64,000 nt of DNA from Planctomonas deserti (GTDB lineage: Bacteria; Actinomycetota; Actinomycetes; Actinomycetales; Microbacteriaceae), in assembly GCF_003067705.1 (NCBI RefSeq), contig NZ_QANL01000004.1:186001-250000 (forward strand), written 5' to 3'. Each line of letters starts with the position of its first letter. The first letter of the stretch is position 1. Of the stretch, positions 40,196 to 52,401 are shown in pieces. The notes beneath the pieces are model-generated. The model worked only from the letters and a program-made list of their open reading frames with translations, ran no database searches and was not told the DNA's origin. Made by a program: the position numbers and the translations under genes.

Positions 40196-41095
40196 TCAGG
40201 CCCGGCGAAGCTGCATCAAGTCTACGACCTCCGCGGCGGCCTGGGACACGCTGCCGTTCACGACCGCGTGATCGAACTCCCCCTGCGCCGCCAGCTCGAC
40301 CTTCGCGGTCTCCAGCCGGCGCTGCTGCTCCTCCGCGGATTCGGTGCCGCGACCGACGAGCCGGCGCACGAGCTCCTCCCAGGTGGGCGGCAGCAGGAAG
40401 ACCAGGCGGGCCTGCGGCATGACCGCGCGCACCTGACGCGCGCCCTGGATGTCGATCTCCAGCAGCACGCTGCGACCCTGGGCCAGCGCGGCGTCGATCG
40501 GTCCGCGGGGCGTGCCGTAGCGGTACGCGTTGTGCACGGTGGCCCACTCCAGCAGCTCGCCGTCGCGGATGAGCCGGTCGAACTCGTCGTCGTCGACGAA
40601 GTAGTAGTTGACACCCTCGACCTCGCCCGGGCGGGGCGGCCGCGTCGTCGCCGAGACGGACAGCAGGACCTCCGGGTAGTTCTCCCGGATGTAGGTGGAG
40701 ACGGTGCCCTTGCCGACCGCGGTGGGACCGGCGAGCACGACGAGCCGCGACGGCTGCACGATCGACTTGGCCTTCTGCCAGCGATCGATGAACTGCTCGA
40801 GCGACGTGCGCTGGTGCACCCCGAGGCCGCCGAGCCGCTTCGAGGGCGAGATGGCGAGGTCGTGCAGGATGCGCTCGAGCTTCGTCGGCCCGATGTTCGG
40901 GATGCTCGTGATGTACTCGGTCACCCGCAGCGAGAACTCCGCGCGATTGGCCGGGTCGGCCGACGCGTGCAGCACGTCGAGGGGCGTGCGCTCGCCCGTG
41001 ACGATGGCCCGCTTGACCTCGGCCCGGGCCCGCCGTGCGGCGACCGCCGCCTGGGATGCCGCGACGCGGTCCACCTCAGGGGGGTTGGGTCTCAT
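40196..41095 (-). CDS. gmk: mIHF-type DNA-binding domain fused to guanylate kinase
   Basis: 299 residues in one frame. Residues 1-107 resemble actinobacterial integration host factor (mIHF): [12 protein letters not shown], then a helix-two-turn-helix [17 protein letters not shown] and [14 protein letters not shown], which bind DNA non-specifically. Residues 115-299 are guanylate kinase: P-loop GPTAVGKGT (123-131), [20 protein letters not shown] and [11 protein letters not shown]. In mycobacteria these are two adjacent genes (mihF, gmk). No internal ribosome site or stop separates them, so a nucleoid protein and GMP kinase appear to be made as one chain. The ATG overlaps pyrF by 4 bp. Confidence 0.94.
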   Translation of the reverse strand: MRPNPPEVDRVAASQAAVAARRARAEVKRAIVTGERTPLDVLHASADPANRAEFSLRVTEYITSIPNIGPTKLERILHDLAISPSKRLGGLGVHQRTSLEQFIDRWQKAKSIVQPSRLVVLAGPTAVGKGTVSTYIRENYPEVLLSVSATTRPPRPGEVEGVNYYFVDDDEFDRLIRDGELLEWATVHNAYRYGTPRGPIDAALAQGRSVLLEIDIQGARQVRAVMPQARLVFLLPPTWEELVRRLVGRGTESAEEQQRRLETAKVELAAQGEFDHAVVNGSVSQAAAEVVDLMQLRRA

Positions 41096-42020
41096 GCGAA
41101 TGCCTCCCGCACCTCGTGCGCACGCTCGGTGACGACCCGAGCGATGCCTGCCGGACCCGCGGACAGGATGCTCCGCGATTCGCTCACAATAGTGGCCTCC
41201 GCCAGGCCGCCGAAAATGCGGCGCACATCTGCGAGTTGTGCGCCCTGGTGGCCGAACCCGGGCGCGAGCACGGGCGCCACGGGCGCACCCGGCAGCGGGG
41301 TGAGCGGGATGCCGTAGCCGGCGAGATCGACGGTGGCGCCGAGCACGAGCCCGACCGTGCCGATCGGTGCCGCCGCGGGCTCCCCCGCACCGCCCGAGCC
41401 AGTGCGGGTGCCGGAGCGGGATCCGGTGCCGCTGCCGCTGCCGCCCGTGGAGCGCGGCGAGCGCGGCGGGTGCTCCGCGTTCCACTCGTCCACCTCCTCC
41501 ACGATCTCGGCGGCGATGCCGAGCCGCTGCACGGCGGCCGCCTCGGGGTTCGAGGTGGCCGCGAGCACGAAGACACCCTTGCCGGTCGCGTGGGCGAGGT
41601 CGAACGTCGAGGAAAGCGCGCCGACGCCGAGATACGGGCTCACCGTGAGCGCGTCCGCCTCCAGCGGTGCCCCGGGCGTCAGCCAGGCGGCGCCGTAGGC
41701 GTCGACGCTCGTGCCGATGTCACCCCGCTTCGCGTCCGCGATCACGAGCAGGCCCGCCGCGCGGGCGGCGGTGAGCACCTCCTCGAGGGCCGCGTACCCC
41801 GCCGATCCGTACCGCTCGAAGAACGCGACCTGCGGCTTCACGATCCCGGCGCGCCCGGCCGCCGCGTCGACGACCCGGAGGCCGAACTCGCGCACGCCCT
41901 CGGCGCTGCGCGGCAGGCCCCACGCGTCGAGCAGGAACTCGTGCGGGTCGATGCCGACGCAGAGCCGGCCGCTGCCGGCGAAGACCGCCGAGAGGCGCGA
42001 GCCGAAACCGGCGGCCGAGA

Positions 42021-42024
<4 letters not shown>
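41092..42024 (-). CDS. pyrF: Orotidine 5'-phosphate decarboxylase
   Basis: Last step to UMP. 310 residues, the longer mycobacterial type. Active-site [12 protein letters not shown] (about 93-104; Lys and the two Asp residues), N-terminal [15 protein letters not shown], and C-terminal [13 protein letters not shown] with the phosphate-binding region. A Gly/Ser/Thr/Arg low-complexity insert of about 30 residues ([19 protein letters not shown]) sits near residue 190-215 in a surface loop. The GTG overlaps the carB stop by 4 bp and the gene overlaps gmk by 4 bp. Confidence 0.96.
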
Positions 42025-45313
<3,289 letters not shown>

Positions 45314-45314
<1 letters not shown>

Positions 45315-46537
45315 CAGTTGCTTTCCTGGTCGTTCGTCGTCTGGTCGTTCGGCGTCTGGGAGTTCGGCGTCTGGGAGTTCGAGACCTCGGCGGCCGCGGC
45401 GGATCCGCCGGCCTGCGCGGTCTTGATGAGGTCGACGAACCGGTCGAAGAGGTACGTGGAGTCGTGCGGGCCGGCGGCGGACTCCGGGTGGTACTGCACG
45501 CTGAAGGCGGGGATGTCGAGGCAGTTGAGGCCTTCGACCACGTCGTCGTTGAGGTCGACGTGGCTCACCTCGGCGCGGCCGAAGCCCGCCGGCGTGTCCA
45601 CAGGGCCGTCGAGCGGCGCGCGCACGGCGAAGCCGTGGTTGTGCGAGGTGATCTCGACCTTGCCGGTGCTGCGGTCCATCACCGGCTGGTTGATGCCGCG
45701 GTGCCCGAAGGGCAGCTTGTAGGTCTCGAAGCCGAGCGCCCGGCCGAGAAGCTGGTTGCCGAAGCAGATGCCGAAGAACGGGATGCCCTTGCGCAGCACG
45801 TCGCGCAGCAGCTCGACGTGGTACTCGCTCGCGGCGGGGTCGCCGGGGCCGTTCGAGTAGAAGACGGCGGTCGGGTTCAGCTCGGCGAGCTCCTCGGTCG
45901 TGATCGACTGCGGCACGACGTGCACCTCGAGCCCGCGGGCGGCGAGGTGGCGCACGGTCGCGGTCTTGATCCCCAGGTCGAGCACCGCGACCGAGCCGAT
46001 GCGCTCGCCCTCGGCGGGGATCGTGTACGCCTCGGTGGTGGAGACCTGGCCGGAGAGGTTGAGCCCGGTCATGTCGGGGCCGCGGCGCACCAGCTCGAGC
46101 TGCTCCTCGGCGGGCAGGGCGGCCTCGTCGCCCGAGAAGATGCCCGCGCGCATGGCGCCCGCGTCGCGGATGTGCCGGGTGACCGCGCGGGTGTCGATGC
46201 CGGAGATCCCGATGACGCCCTGGGCCTCGAGGTCCGCGTCGAGGCTGCGCTTCGCGCGGTGGTTCGAGACGACGCGGGAGGGGTCGCGCACGACGTAGCC
46301 GGCGACCCAGATGCGGCTGGACTCCTGGTCCTCGTCATTCACGCCGGTGTTGCCGATGTGCGGCGCGGTCTGGAGCACGATCTGGCCCGCGTAGGACGGG
46401 TCGGTGATGGTCTCCTGGTATCCGGTCATGCCGGTCGCGAAGACGGCCTCGCCGAGGGTTCGGCCCTGCGCCCCGTAGGCGCGGCCGGTGTAGCGGGCGC
46501 CGTCCTCGAGCACCAGGACTGCTGGGGAGAGTGTCAC
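45314..46537 (-). CDS. carA: Carbamoyl-phosphate synthase small subunit
   Basis: Glutaminase subunit feeding ammonia to CarB. 407 residues. The N-terminal domain [15 protein letters not shown] is followed by a class-I amidotransferase domain with nucleophile Cys in [11 protein letters not shown] (about 255) and HPES (about 350). The last 22 residues are an unusual Asn/Gln/Thr/Ser tail ([15 protein letters not shown]) encoded by a 15-bp-type tandem repeat near 45330-45385; it lies outside the folded domain. The GTG overlaps the preceding gene by 4 bp. Confidence 0.97.
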
Positions 46538-47091
46538 GTGCGTGGGTTCCTTCCGTTCGGGTCAGCGGACCCGGTCGTTCCCGTGCCGTCGGAGGCCGGG
46601 GAGAGTGTGGTGAGGGCGGCGAGCAGCGCGTCGCGCTCGGCCGCGTCCGTCACGCGGAGGTAGGTGTCGACGGCCACATCGCCCGGCACGTCGAGCAGCC
46701 AGGTGAGCACGACGAGGCCACCGGTCTCGACGACGCGGTCGATCGCGAAGGTGCCGAGGCCGGCGCCGCGGATCACCGACGCGGCGACGAAGATGTCGGG
46801 CGTCCCGGCGAGGTCGAGCAGCACGCCGCGGTCGGTCACCCGCACGACGGCGCGGGCGCGGAAGCCGAGCCCGCCGACGACGATGCGGTCGAGCGGCCGG
46901 CCCGCGGCCGTCGTCGCCACGTACAGGGCGTCCGCCTCCGCGAGCGTGCGGCCGAGCTCGGCGGGCGGGCCGGCCGGCGCGGGCAGTGCGGCCTGGCGTC
47001 GTCCACGGGCACGCCAGCCGGCGTACATCGCGAACAGCATGCCGACGAGCACCAGCAGCACGAGGAGGGCGGGGATGGTGCGCTCGTCCAC
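46534..47091 (-). CDS. Membrane-anchored PH-like domain protein of the pyr operon
   Basis: 185 residues: one N-terminal membrane helix (about 7-24, [19 protein letters not shown]), a basic RARGRRQ segment, then a globular domain of about 130 residues rich in beta strands ([23 protein letters not shown]). Actinobacterial pyr operons carry such a gene between pyrC and carA (Rv1382 in M. tuberculosis), described as a PH-like domain protein of unknown function. The GTG at 47091 lies 6 bp after pyrC, and the gene overlaps carA by 4 bp, so it is co-translated with the pathway. Confidence 0.85.
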   Translation of the reverse strand: MDERTIPALLVLLVLVGMLFAMYAGWRARGRRQAALPAPAGPPAELGRTLAEADALYVATTAAGRPLDRIVVGGLGFRARAVVRVTDRGVLLDLAGTPDIFVAASVIRGAGLGTFAIDRVVETGGLVVLTWLLDVPGDVAVDTYLRVTDAAERDALLAALTTLSPASDGTGTTGSADPNGRNPRT

Positions 47092-47097
47092 GTGCGC

Positions 47098-48432
47098 CTA
47101 CCCCTCGGCGGGCACGACGCCCGCCGAGACGGCTTCGGCCGGCAGGACGGCGCCGTCGAGGACGGTCGGCCTGCCGAGGTGGAACGTGGCGTGCACGCGG
47201 CCCGGGAGGGTGCGGCTGAGGTAGGGCGAGTTGATGCCCTTGCCCGCGAGGTCGCCGAGGCCGAACGCCCGGGAGGCCGACGGGTCTACGAGCACGAGGT
47301 TCGCGTTCGCGCCCGCGGCCAGCTCCTGGCCATGCGAACGCAGCCGCCCGATCCGGGCGGGGGTCGTGGACATGACCCGCACAACGTCGGCCCAGGTCAG
47401 CATCCCGGTGTCGACCACGGCGGCCTGCACGACGGACAGGGCGGACTCGAGCCCGACCATGCCGAACGCGGCCGCATCCCACTCGCAGTCCTTCGCCTCC
47501 ACAGGGTGCGGGGCGTGGTCGGTGGCGACGATGTCGATGGTGCCGTCGGCGAGGCCGGCCCGCAGCGCGAGCACGTCCTCCTCGGCGCGCAGGGGCGGGT
47601 TTACCTTGTACCGGGCGTCGTAGCCGGCGATCAGGTCCTCGGTGAGCAGCAGGTGGTGCGGCGTGACCTCGGCGGTCACGTCGATTCCGCGCGCCTTCGC
47701 CCAGCGCAGCACCTCGACGGAGCCGGCGGTGGAGACGTGGCAGACGTGCAGGCGCGAGCCGACGTGCTCGGCGAGCAGCACGTCGCGGGCGATGATCGAC
47801 TCCTCGGCGACGGCGGGCCAGCCGGTGATGCCGAGCTGCCCGGACAGCGCGCCCTCGTTCATCGAGGCGCCCTCGGTGAGCCGCGGCTCCTGGGCGTGCT
47901 GGGCGATGACGCCGTCGAACGCCTTGACGTACTCGAGGGCGCGGCGCATCAGCAGCGGGTCGGCGACGCAGTGGCCGTCGTCGGAGAACACCCGGACGGC
48001 CGCCCGCGACGACGCCATGGCGCCGAGCTCGGCGAGCTGCTCGCCCGCGAGGCCGACCGACACGGCGCCGATGGGGCGCACGGTGGCGTAGCCGGCGGCC
48101 CGGCCGAGGGCCTCGACCTGCTCGACGACGCCCGCGGTGTCGGCGACCGGAGACGTGTTGGCCATCGCGAAGACGGCGGTGTAGCCGCCCTTCGCGGCGG
48201 CGCGGGTGCCGGTGAGCACGGTCTCGCTCTGCTCGAAGCCCGGCTCGCGGAGGTGAGTGTGCAGGTCGACGAGGCCCGGCAGCGCGAGCAGCCCGTCCGC
48301 GTCGAGCACGGTCGCGCCCGAGGCGTCGACGCCGGAACCGACCTCGGTGATCCGGTCGCCCGACAGCCGCAGATCGACCGTGCGGTCGTCGACGAGGCGG
48401 GCGCCCCTGATCAGGTACTCGTGCGCGCTCAT
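47098..48432 (-). CDS. pyrC: Dihydroorotase
   Basis: Cyclises carbamoyl aspartate to dihydroorotate. 444 residues, class I amidohydrolase (as in Bacillus and mycobacteria). Metal ligands: DLHTHLREPG (about 56-65), HVCHVSTAGS and ATDHAPH; FSDDGH is also conserved. The ATG at 48432 is chosen over a TTG two codons upstream because GGAGAGG stands at the right distance. It lies 2 bp after pyrB. Confidence 0.97.
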   Translation of the reverse strand: MSAHEYLIRGARLVDDRTVDLRLSGDRITEVGSGVDASGATVLDADGLLALPGLVDLHTHLREPGFEQSETVLTGTRAAAKGGYTAVFAMANTSPVADTAGVVEQVEALGRAAGYATVRPIGAVSVGLAGEQLAELGAMASSRAAVRVFSDDGHCVADPLLMRRALEYVKAFDGVIAQHAQEPRLTEGASMNEGALSGQLGITGWPAVAEESIIARDVLLAEHVGSRLHVCHVSTAGSVEVLRWAKARGIDVTAEVTPHHLLLTEDLIAGYDARYKVNPPLRAEEDVLALRAGLADGTIDIVATDHAPHPVEAKDCEWDAAAFGMVGLESALSVVQAAVVDTGMLTWADVVRVMSTTPARIGRLRSHGQELAAGANANLVLVDPSASRAFGLGDLAGKGINSPYLSRTLPGRVHATFHLGRPTVLDGAVLPAEAVSAGVVPAEG

Positions 48433-48434
48433 GC

Positions 48435-49385
48435 TCAAACCTCTCCTCCGCCCGCGAGGAGGAGGTACAACACTGCCATTCTCACGGAGACACCATTGGC
48501 GACCTGCTCACGCACCGTCGACCGGGTCGAATCGGCCGCCGCCGCGGAGATCTCGAGACCCCGATTCATGGGGCCGGGATGCATGACAATGCTACCCGGG
48601 GCCAGACGCGCGGTCCGCGCGTCGTCGAGACCCCAGACCCGCGCGTACTCGCGGCTGTTCGGGAAGAACGCCGCGCGCATCCGCTCGGCCTGGATGCGCA
48701 GCATCATGACGACGTCCGGGCGCACGTCGTCGATGGCCGCGTCGAGGTCGTAGCGCACGTCGGCCGGCCAGGTGCCCATGCCGACGGGGAACAGGGTGGG
48801 CGGTGCGACGAGCGTCACCGAGGCGCCGAGCGTCGTGAGCAGCCACACGTTCGAGCGGGCGACCCGGGAGTGCAGGATGTCGCCGACGATGACCACGGAG
48901 ACGCCGTCGAGGTCGCGCCCGCGGGCCGCCGAGCCGTGCATCCGGCGGCGGATGGTGAACGCGTCGAGCAGGGCCTGGGTGGGGTGCTCGTGGGTGCCGT
49001 CGCCCGCGTTGACGATGCCGGCGTCGATCCAGCCGCTCTGCGCGAGGGTCTGCGGGGCGCCCGAGGAGGGGTGGCGCACGACGACGCCGTCCGCCCCCAT
49101 GGCCTCGAGGGTCTGCGCGGTGTCCTTCAGGCTCTCGCCCTTCGAGACGCTGGAGCCCTTCGCGCTGAAGTTGATGACGTCCGCCGAGAGCCGCTTCGCC
49201 GCTGCCTCGAAGGAGATGCGGGTGCGGGTCGAGTCCTCGAAGAAGAGGTTCACGACCGTGCGGCCGCGGAGGGTGGGCAGCTTCTTGACCTCGCGCGTCG
49301 CGACGTCGGCCATGTCCTCGGCGATGTCGAGGATGCGCACGGCGTCGTCGCGGGAGAGGTTGCGCGTGGAGAGGAGGTGCCTCAC
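48435..49385 (-). CDS. pyrB: Aspartate carbamoyltransferase catalytic subunit
   Basis: Joins carbamoyl phosphate and aspartate. 316 residues. Carbamoyl-phosphate site [13 protein letters not shown] (about 49-61), [28 protein letters not shown] and [11 protein letters not shown] are intact. No PyrI regulatory chain is encoded nearby, so control is likely through PyrR. The GTG overlaps the pyrR stop by 4 bp. Confidence 0.98.
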   Translation of the reverse strand: MRHLLSTRNLSRDDAVRILDIAEDMADVATREVKKLPTLRGRTVVNLFFEDSTRTRISFEAAAKRLSADVINFSAKGSSVSKGESLKDTAQTLEAMGADGVVVRHPSSGAPQTLAQSGWIDAGIVNAGDGTHEHPTQALLDAFTIRRRMHGSAARGRDLDGVSVVIVGDILHSRVARSNVWLLTTLGASVTLVAPPTLFPVGMGTWPADVRYDLDAAIDDVRPDVVMMLRIQAERMRAAFFPNSREYARVWGLDDARTARLAPGSIVMHPGPMNRGLEISAAAADSTRSTVREQVANGVSVRMAVLYLLLAGGGEV

Positions 49386-50011
49386 GGGCGGGCCCCCGAT
49401 CCCGGGGTGGGCGCGCCGTGCGTGCCGGGCGTGCCGGGCGCGCCGGGCGCGCCGTGCGCGCCGTGCGCGTCCTCGCCGGACGCGACGCTCACGAACTCCT
49501 CGCCGTCCACCTCGTCGAGGCGCACGTAGATGCGCTCGTCTGACGAGGTCGGCAGGTTCTTGCCCACGAAGTCGGCGCGGATGGGCAGCTCGCGGTGACC
49601 GCGGTCGACGAGGACGGCGAGCCGCACCGCGCGGGGGCGGCCGAGGTCGCTGAGCGCGTCGAGGGCGGCGCGGATGGTGCGGCCGGAGTAGAGCACATCG
49701 TCCACGAGCACGACGGTCTTGCCGTCGATGCCGCCCGCGGGCAGCTGTGTCGGCGAGCTCGCGCGGAGCGGGTTGCGCGAGAGGTCGTCGCGGTACATCG
49801 TCACGTCGAGCGTGCCGACGGTGTCCGAGCCGAGCTCCGGGTCGATGCCCGCGAGGATGCCGCCGATGCGGCGGGCGAGGGTCGCGCCCCGGGTCGGGAT
49901 GCCGAGCACCACGAGGGAGGCAGATCCGCGGTTCGATTCGAGGATCTCGTGCGAGATGCGGGTCAGAGCCCGGGCGATATCAGCCTGATGCAGCACGGTG
50001 CGTGCGCTCAA
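49382..50011 (-). CDS. pyrR: PyrR regulator/uracil phosphoribosyltransferase
   Basis: UMP-responsive RNA-binding repressor of the pyr operon with phosphoribosyltransferase fold. 209 residues; the PRPP loop [18 protein letters not shown] (about 103-120) and the N-terminal [13 protein letters not shown] are conserved. The normal domain ends near residue 177. The extra C-terminus of about 30 residues is a collagen-like Gly-Ala-Pro/Gly-Thr-Pro/His repeat ([18 protein letters not shown]) encoded by a GC-only 9-bp repeat. The start is TTG at 50011 with GGAGG five bases upstream, overlapping the PyrR-binding hairpin. Confidence 0.95.
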   Translation of the reverse strand: MSARTVLHQADIARALTRISHEILESNRGSASLVVLGIPTRGATLARRIGGILAGIDPELGSDTVGTLDVTMYRDDLSRNPLRASSPTQLPAGGIDGKTVVLVDDVLYSGRTIRAALDALSDLGRPRAVRLAVLVDRGHRELPIRADFVGKNLPTSSDERIYVRLDEVDGEEFVSVASGEDAHGAHGAPGAPGTPGTHGAPTPGSGARP

Positions 50012-50072
50012 CCTGACCTCCTTCCCCGCCTCACAGGACGGAACTTAAAGGACGTCTATTGCCTCCACCCTA
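50012..50072 (-). promoter_or_regulatory. pyrR leader: PyrR-binding RNA hairpin over the ribosome site
   Basis: On the minus strand the leader contains CCTTTAAG, then TCCTGTGAGG, then AAGGAGG before the TTG start. This fits the known PyrR-binding consensus UCCnGnGAGG in its terminal loop, closed by CCUU/AAGG pairing (50020-50051). The 3' arm of the stem includes the Shine-Dalgarno sequence, so PyrR-UMP binding should block translation, as described for mycobacteria. TAGGGT at 50067-50072 could be the -10 box, giving a leader of about 50 bases. Confidence 0.75.
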
Positions 50073-50117
50073 CCGTTCCGCGCGACCCGCCCCCGTACCC
50101 GCGAGTGCGAGGCACAC

Positions 50118-50345
50118 GGTCCCTGAGCTCGTCGAAGGGACGCGCCCAATCCCCGACCCCGTTCCGGATTCAGGCTCAGCTGCGACACGCCGCGTTTCGA
50201 GGCGCCAAGATGCGGCGTGTCGCAACACAGCCTGAATTGCGGACATCCAACCTCCTTATCGCGACGATCACGGTCCCTGAGCTTGTCGAAGGGACGCGAC
50301 GGACCCGGCAGGACGCCTCCCGTCGCTTCGACAGGCTCAGCGACC
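50118..50345. repeat. TGAGCYTGTCGAAG-type repeats upstream of pyrR
   Basis: GGTCCCTGAGCTCGTCGAAG (50118) and GGTCCCTGAGCTTGTCGAAG (50272) are direct copies, each continuing GGGACG; CGCTTCGACAGGCTCAGCG (about 50324-50342) is an inverted copy. They fill most of the 382-bp gap between pyrR and acs, together with the palindrome listed next. The same family occurs at 57902-57954. No gene is visible here. Confidence 0.8.
50164..50241. repeat. 78-bp palindrome, diverged relative of the 80-bp element
   Basis: Left arm CCGGATTCAGGCT...TGCGACACGCCGC, right arm GCGGCGTGTCGCA...AGCCTGAATTGCG, about 22 of 26 positions paired around a short loop. The outer CTGAATTGCG end and inner GGCGTGTCG match the 80-bp family at 4210, 31354 and 56127, but the CAGATCC part of the end motif is replaced and there is no 31-bp array. 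Confidence 0.7.
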
Positions 50346-50393
50346 GTGCAATGAGCGACCGTGTAGTCACCGACCGAAGGGGCGACTCGCCGC

Positions 50394-52400
50394 TCAGTGG
50401 GCGAGGATGGCGCGGATCGCGTCGACCGCCTCGGGGTTCTGCAGCGACGTCGCGTCGCCCAGCTCCCGGCCCTGGAGCAGGTCGGCGAGCAGGCGGCGCA
50501 GGATCTTGCCCGACCGGGTCTTCGGCAGGTCGGGCACGAGGATCACGCGCTTCGGCTTGGCCACCGGGCCGATCGAGTGGGCCACGTGCGCACGGAGTTC
50601 GCCGCTCAGGGATGCGCCGAGCGCGCGCCAGCCCTCGACGTCATCCGCCGCCGGCCGGTTCCGGATGCGCGGGATGACGAGGGCCGCGATGGCCTGCCCG
50701 GTCAGCGGGTCGTCGTACCCGGTCACGCCCGCCTCCGCCACGAGCGGCGACGACACGAGGGCCGACTCGATCTCGATGGTGGACAGCCGGTGACCGGACA
50801 CGTTGATGACCTCATCGACGCGGCCGAGGAGCCAGATGTCGCCGTCCTCGTCGCGCTTGGCCCCGTCGCCCGCGAAGTAGAGGCCCTGGGCGGCGAACCG
50901 CTCCCAGTAGGCGGAGCGGTATCGCTCGGGGTTGCCCCACACCGTGCGGGCCATCGCCGGCCAGGGCCGGTCGAGCACGAGGTAGCCGCTCTCCCCCGGG
51001 GCCGCATCCTGGCCGTCGTCGCTCACGACGCGGGCGGAGAGCCCGGGCAGCGGTCGCGTGGCCGAGCCCGGCTTCAGGGTGGTGACGCCGGGCAGCGGCG
51101 CGAGGATGGCGGCGCCGGTCTCCGACTGCCACCACGTGTCGATCACCGGGGCCGTGCCCGCCCCGAATTGCTCCCGGAACCATGTCCAGGCCGCGGGGTT
51201 GATCGCCTCGCCGACGGAGCCGAGCAGACGGATGGACGACAGGTCGTAGCCGGTGATCCCGTCAGGGAACCAACTCATCAGGCTCCGCACCAGCGTGGGG
51301 GCTGTGTAGTAGGTGGTCACGCCGTAGCGCTCGATGATCTCGGCGTGCCTGCCGGGATGTGGAGTGTTCGGGGTGCCCTCGTAGATCACCTGCGTCATGC
51401 CGTTCGACAGCGGCCCGTAGATCTCGTAGGTGTGCGCGGTGACCCAGGCGAGGTCGGCCGTGCACCAGTGCACGTCGTCCTCCTTCACGTCGAAGTGCGC
51501 CCAGTGCGCCCACGACGCCTGGGTGAGGTAGCCGCCGCTCGTGTGCACGAGCCCCTTCGGCTTCCCCGTCGTGCCCGACGTGTACATGATGAACAGCGGC
51601 GTCTCCGCCTCGAAGGCGTCCGGCTCGTGCACGTCCGGGGCGGTGTCCACGACGTCGTGCCACCAGACGTCGCGACCGGGCGTCCAGTCGACGTCCTGGC
51701 CCGTCCGCCGCACGACGAGCACGTGCTCGATGGCGTTGGCGGCGGTGTCCGCCACGGCCGCGTCCGCGTTCGCCTTGGTGGCGTGCGGCTCGCCCCGGCG
51801 GAACTGGCCGTCGCTCGTCACGAGCAGCTTGGCACCGGTGTCCTCCACCCGGAACTTGAGGGCCTCGGCCGAGAACCCGCCGAAGACGAGGGAGTGCACG
51901 GCGCCGACGCGCGCGATGGCGAGCGTGACGACGATCGTCTCCACGAGCACGGGCAGGTACACGACGACGCGGTCGCCCTGCCCGATCCCGAGCGCGGTGA
52001 GGGCGTTGGCCGCCCGGCTCACCTCGCGCTGCAGGTCCGCGTAGGTCACGGTGCGCCGGTCCCCGCGCTCGCCCTCGAAGTGCAGCGCCACCTTGTCGCC
52101 GCGCCCCGCGGCGACGTGCCGGTCGACGCAGTTGACGGCGACGTTGAGCCTGCCGCCGACGAACCAGCGGGCCTCGGGGATCCGCGGTGCGCCGTCCTCG
52201 TCGAGCGCGGGCGTCCAGGTGTGCGCCGTGTGCCAGCGCTCGCTCCAGTCGAGGCGCTCTGCCGCACGCTCCCAGAACGCGATGGGGTCGGCCTCCGCCT
52301 CGGCCCAGGCATCGGCGGTCACGTTGGCCGACGCGGCGATGTGCGCGGGAGGCGCGAAGGAGTTCGGGGCCTCCGCGAGGAGGTCGGCTGCCGCGGTCAC
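50394..52400 (-). CDS. acs: Acetyl-CoA synthetase
   Basis: AMP-forming ligase making acetyl-CoA from acetate. 668 residues. Adenylation motif YTSGTTGKPKGLVHTSGGYL (about 270-290), the acyl-pocket TWWQSETG (about 420, including the Trp that restricts the pocket to acetate in characterised Acs), YFAGDGAKRDEDGDIWLLGR and the catalytic Lys in PKTRSGKILRR (about 632) are present. That Lys is the known acetylation site in other bacteria. It starts with GTG one base after the ABC permease stop, an unusual partner for acs. The island is absent from the usual nusB-pyrR order of related genomes. Confidence 0.95.
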   Translation of the reverse strand: MTAAADLLAEAPNSFAPPAHIAASANVTADAWAEAEADPIAFWERAAERLDWSERWHTAHTWTPALDEDGAPRIPEARWFVGGRLNVAVNCVDRHVAAGRGDKVALHFEGERGDRRTVTYADLQREVSRAANALTALGIGQGDRVVVYLPVLVETIVVTLAIARVGAVHSLVFGGFSAEALKFRVEDTGAKLLVTSDGQFRRGEPHATKANADAAVADTAANAIEHVLVVRRTGQDVDWTPGRDVWWHDVVDTAPDVHEPDAFEAETPLFIMYTSGTTGKPKGLVHTSGGYLTQASWAHWAHFDVKEDDVHWCTADLAWVTAHTYEIYGPLSNGMTQVIYEGTPNTPHPGRHAEIIERYGVTTYYTAPTLVRSLMSWFPDGITGYDLSSIRLLGSVGEAINPAAWTWFREQFGAGTAPVIDTWWQSETGAAILAPLPGVTTLKPGSATRPLPGLSARVVSDDGQDAAPGESGYLVLDRPWPAMARTVWGNPERYRSAYWERFAAQGLYFAGDGAKRDEDGDIWLLGRVDEVINVSGHRLSTIEIESALVSSPLVAEAGVTGYDDPLTGQAIAALVIPRIRNRPAADDVEGWRALGASLSGELRAHVAHSIGPVAKPKRVILVPDLPKTRSGKILRRLLADLLQGRELGDATSLQNPEAVDAIRAILAH

Positions 52401-52401
52401 G

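Noticed and set aside
46562-47482. Alternative long minus-strand frame over the PH-like protein and the end of pyrC
   Set aside because: Arg/Gly-rich shadow reading; the PH-like frame has a membrane helix, conserved position and the 4-bp overlap with carA.
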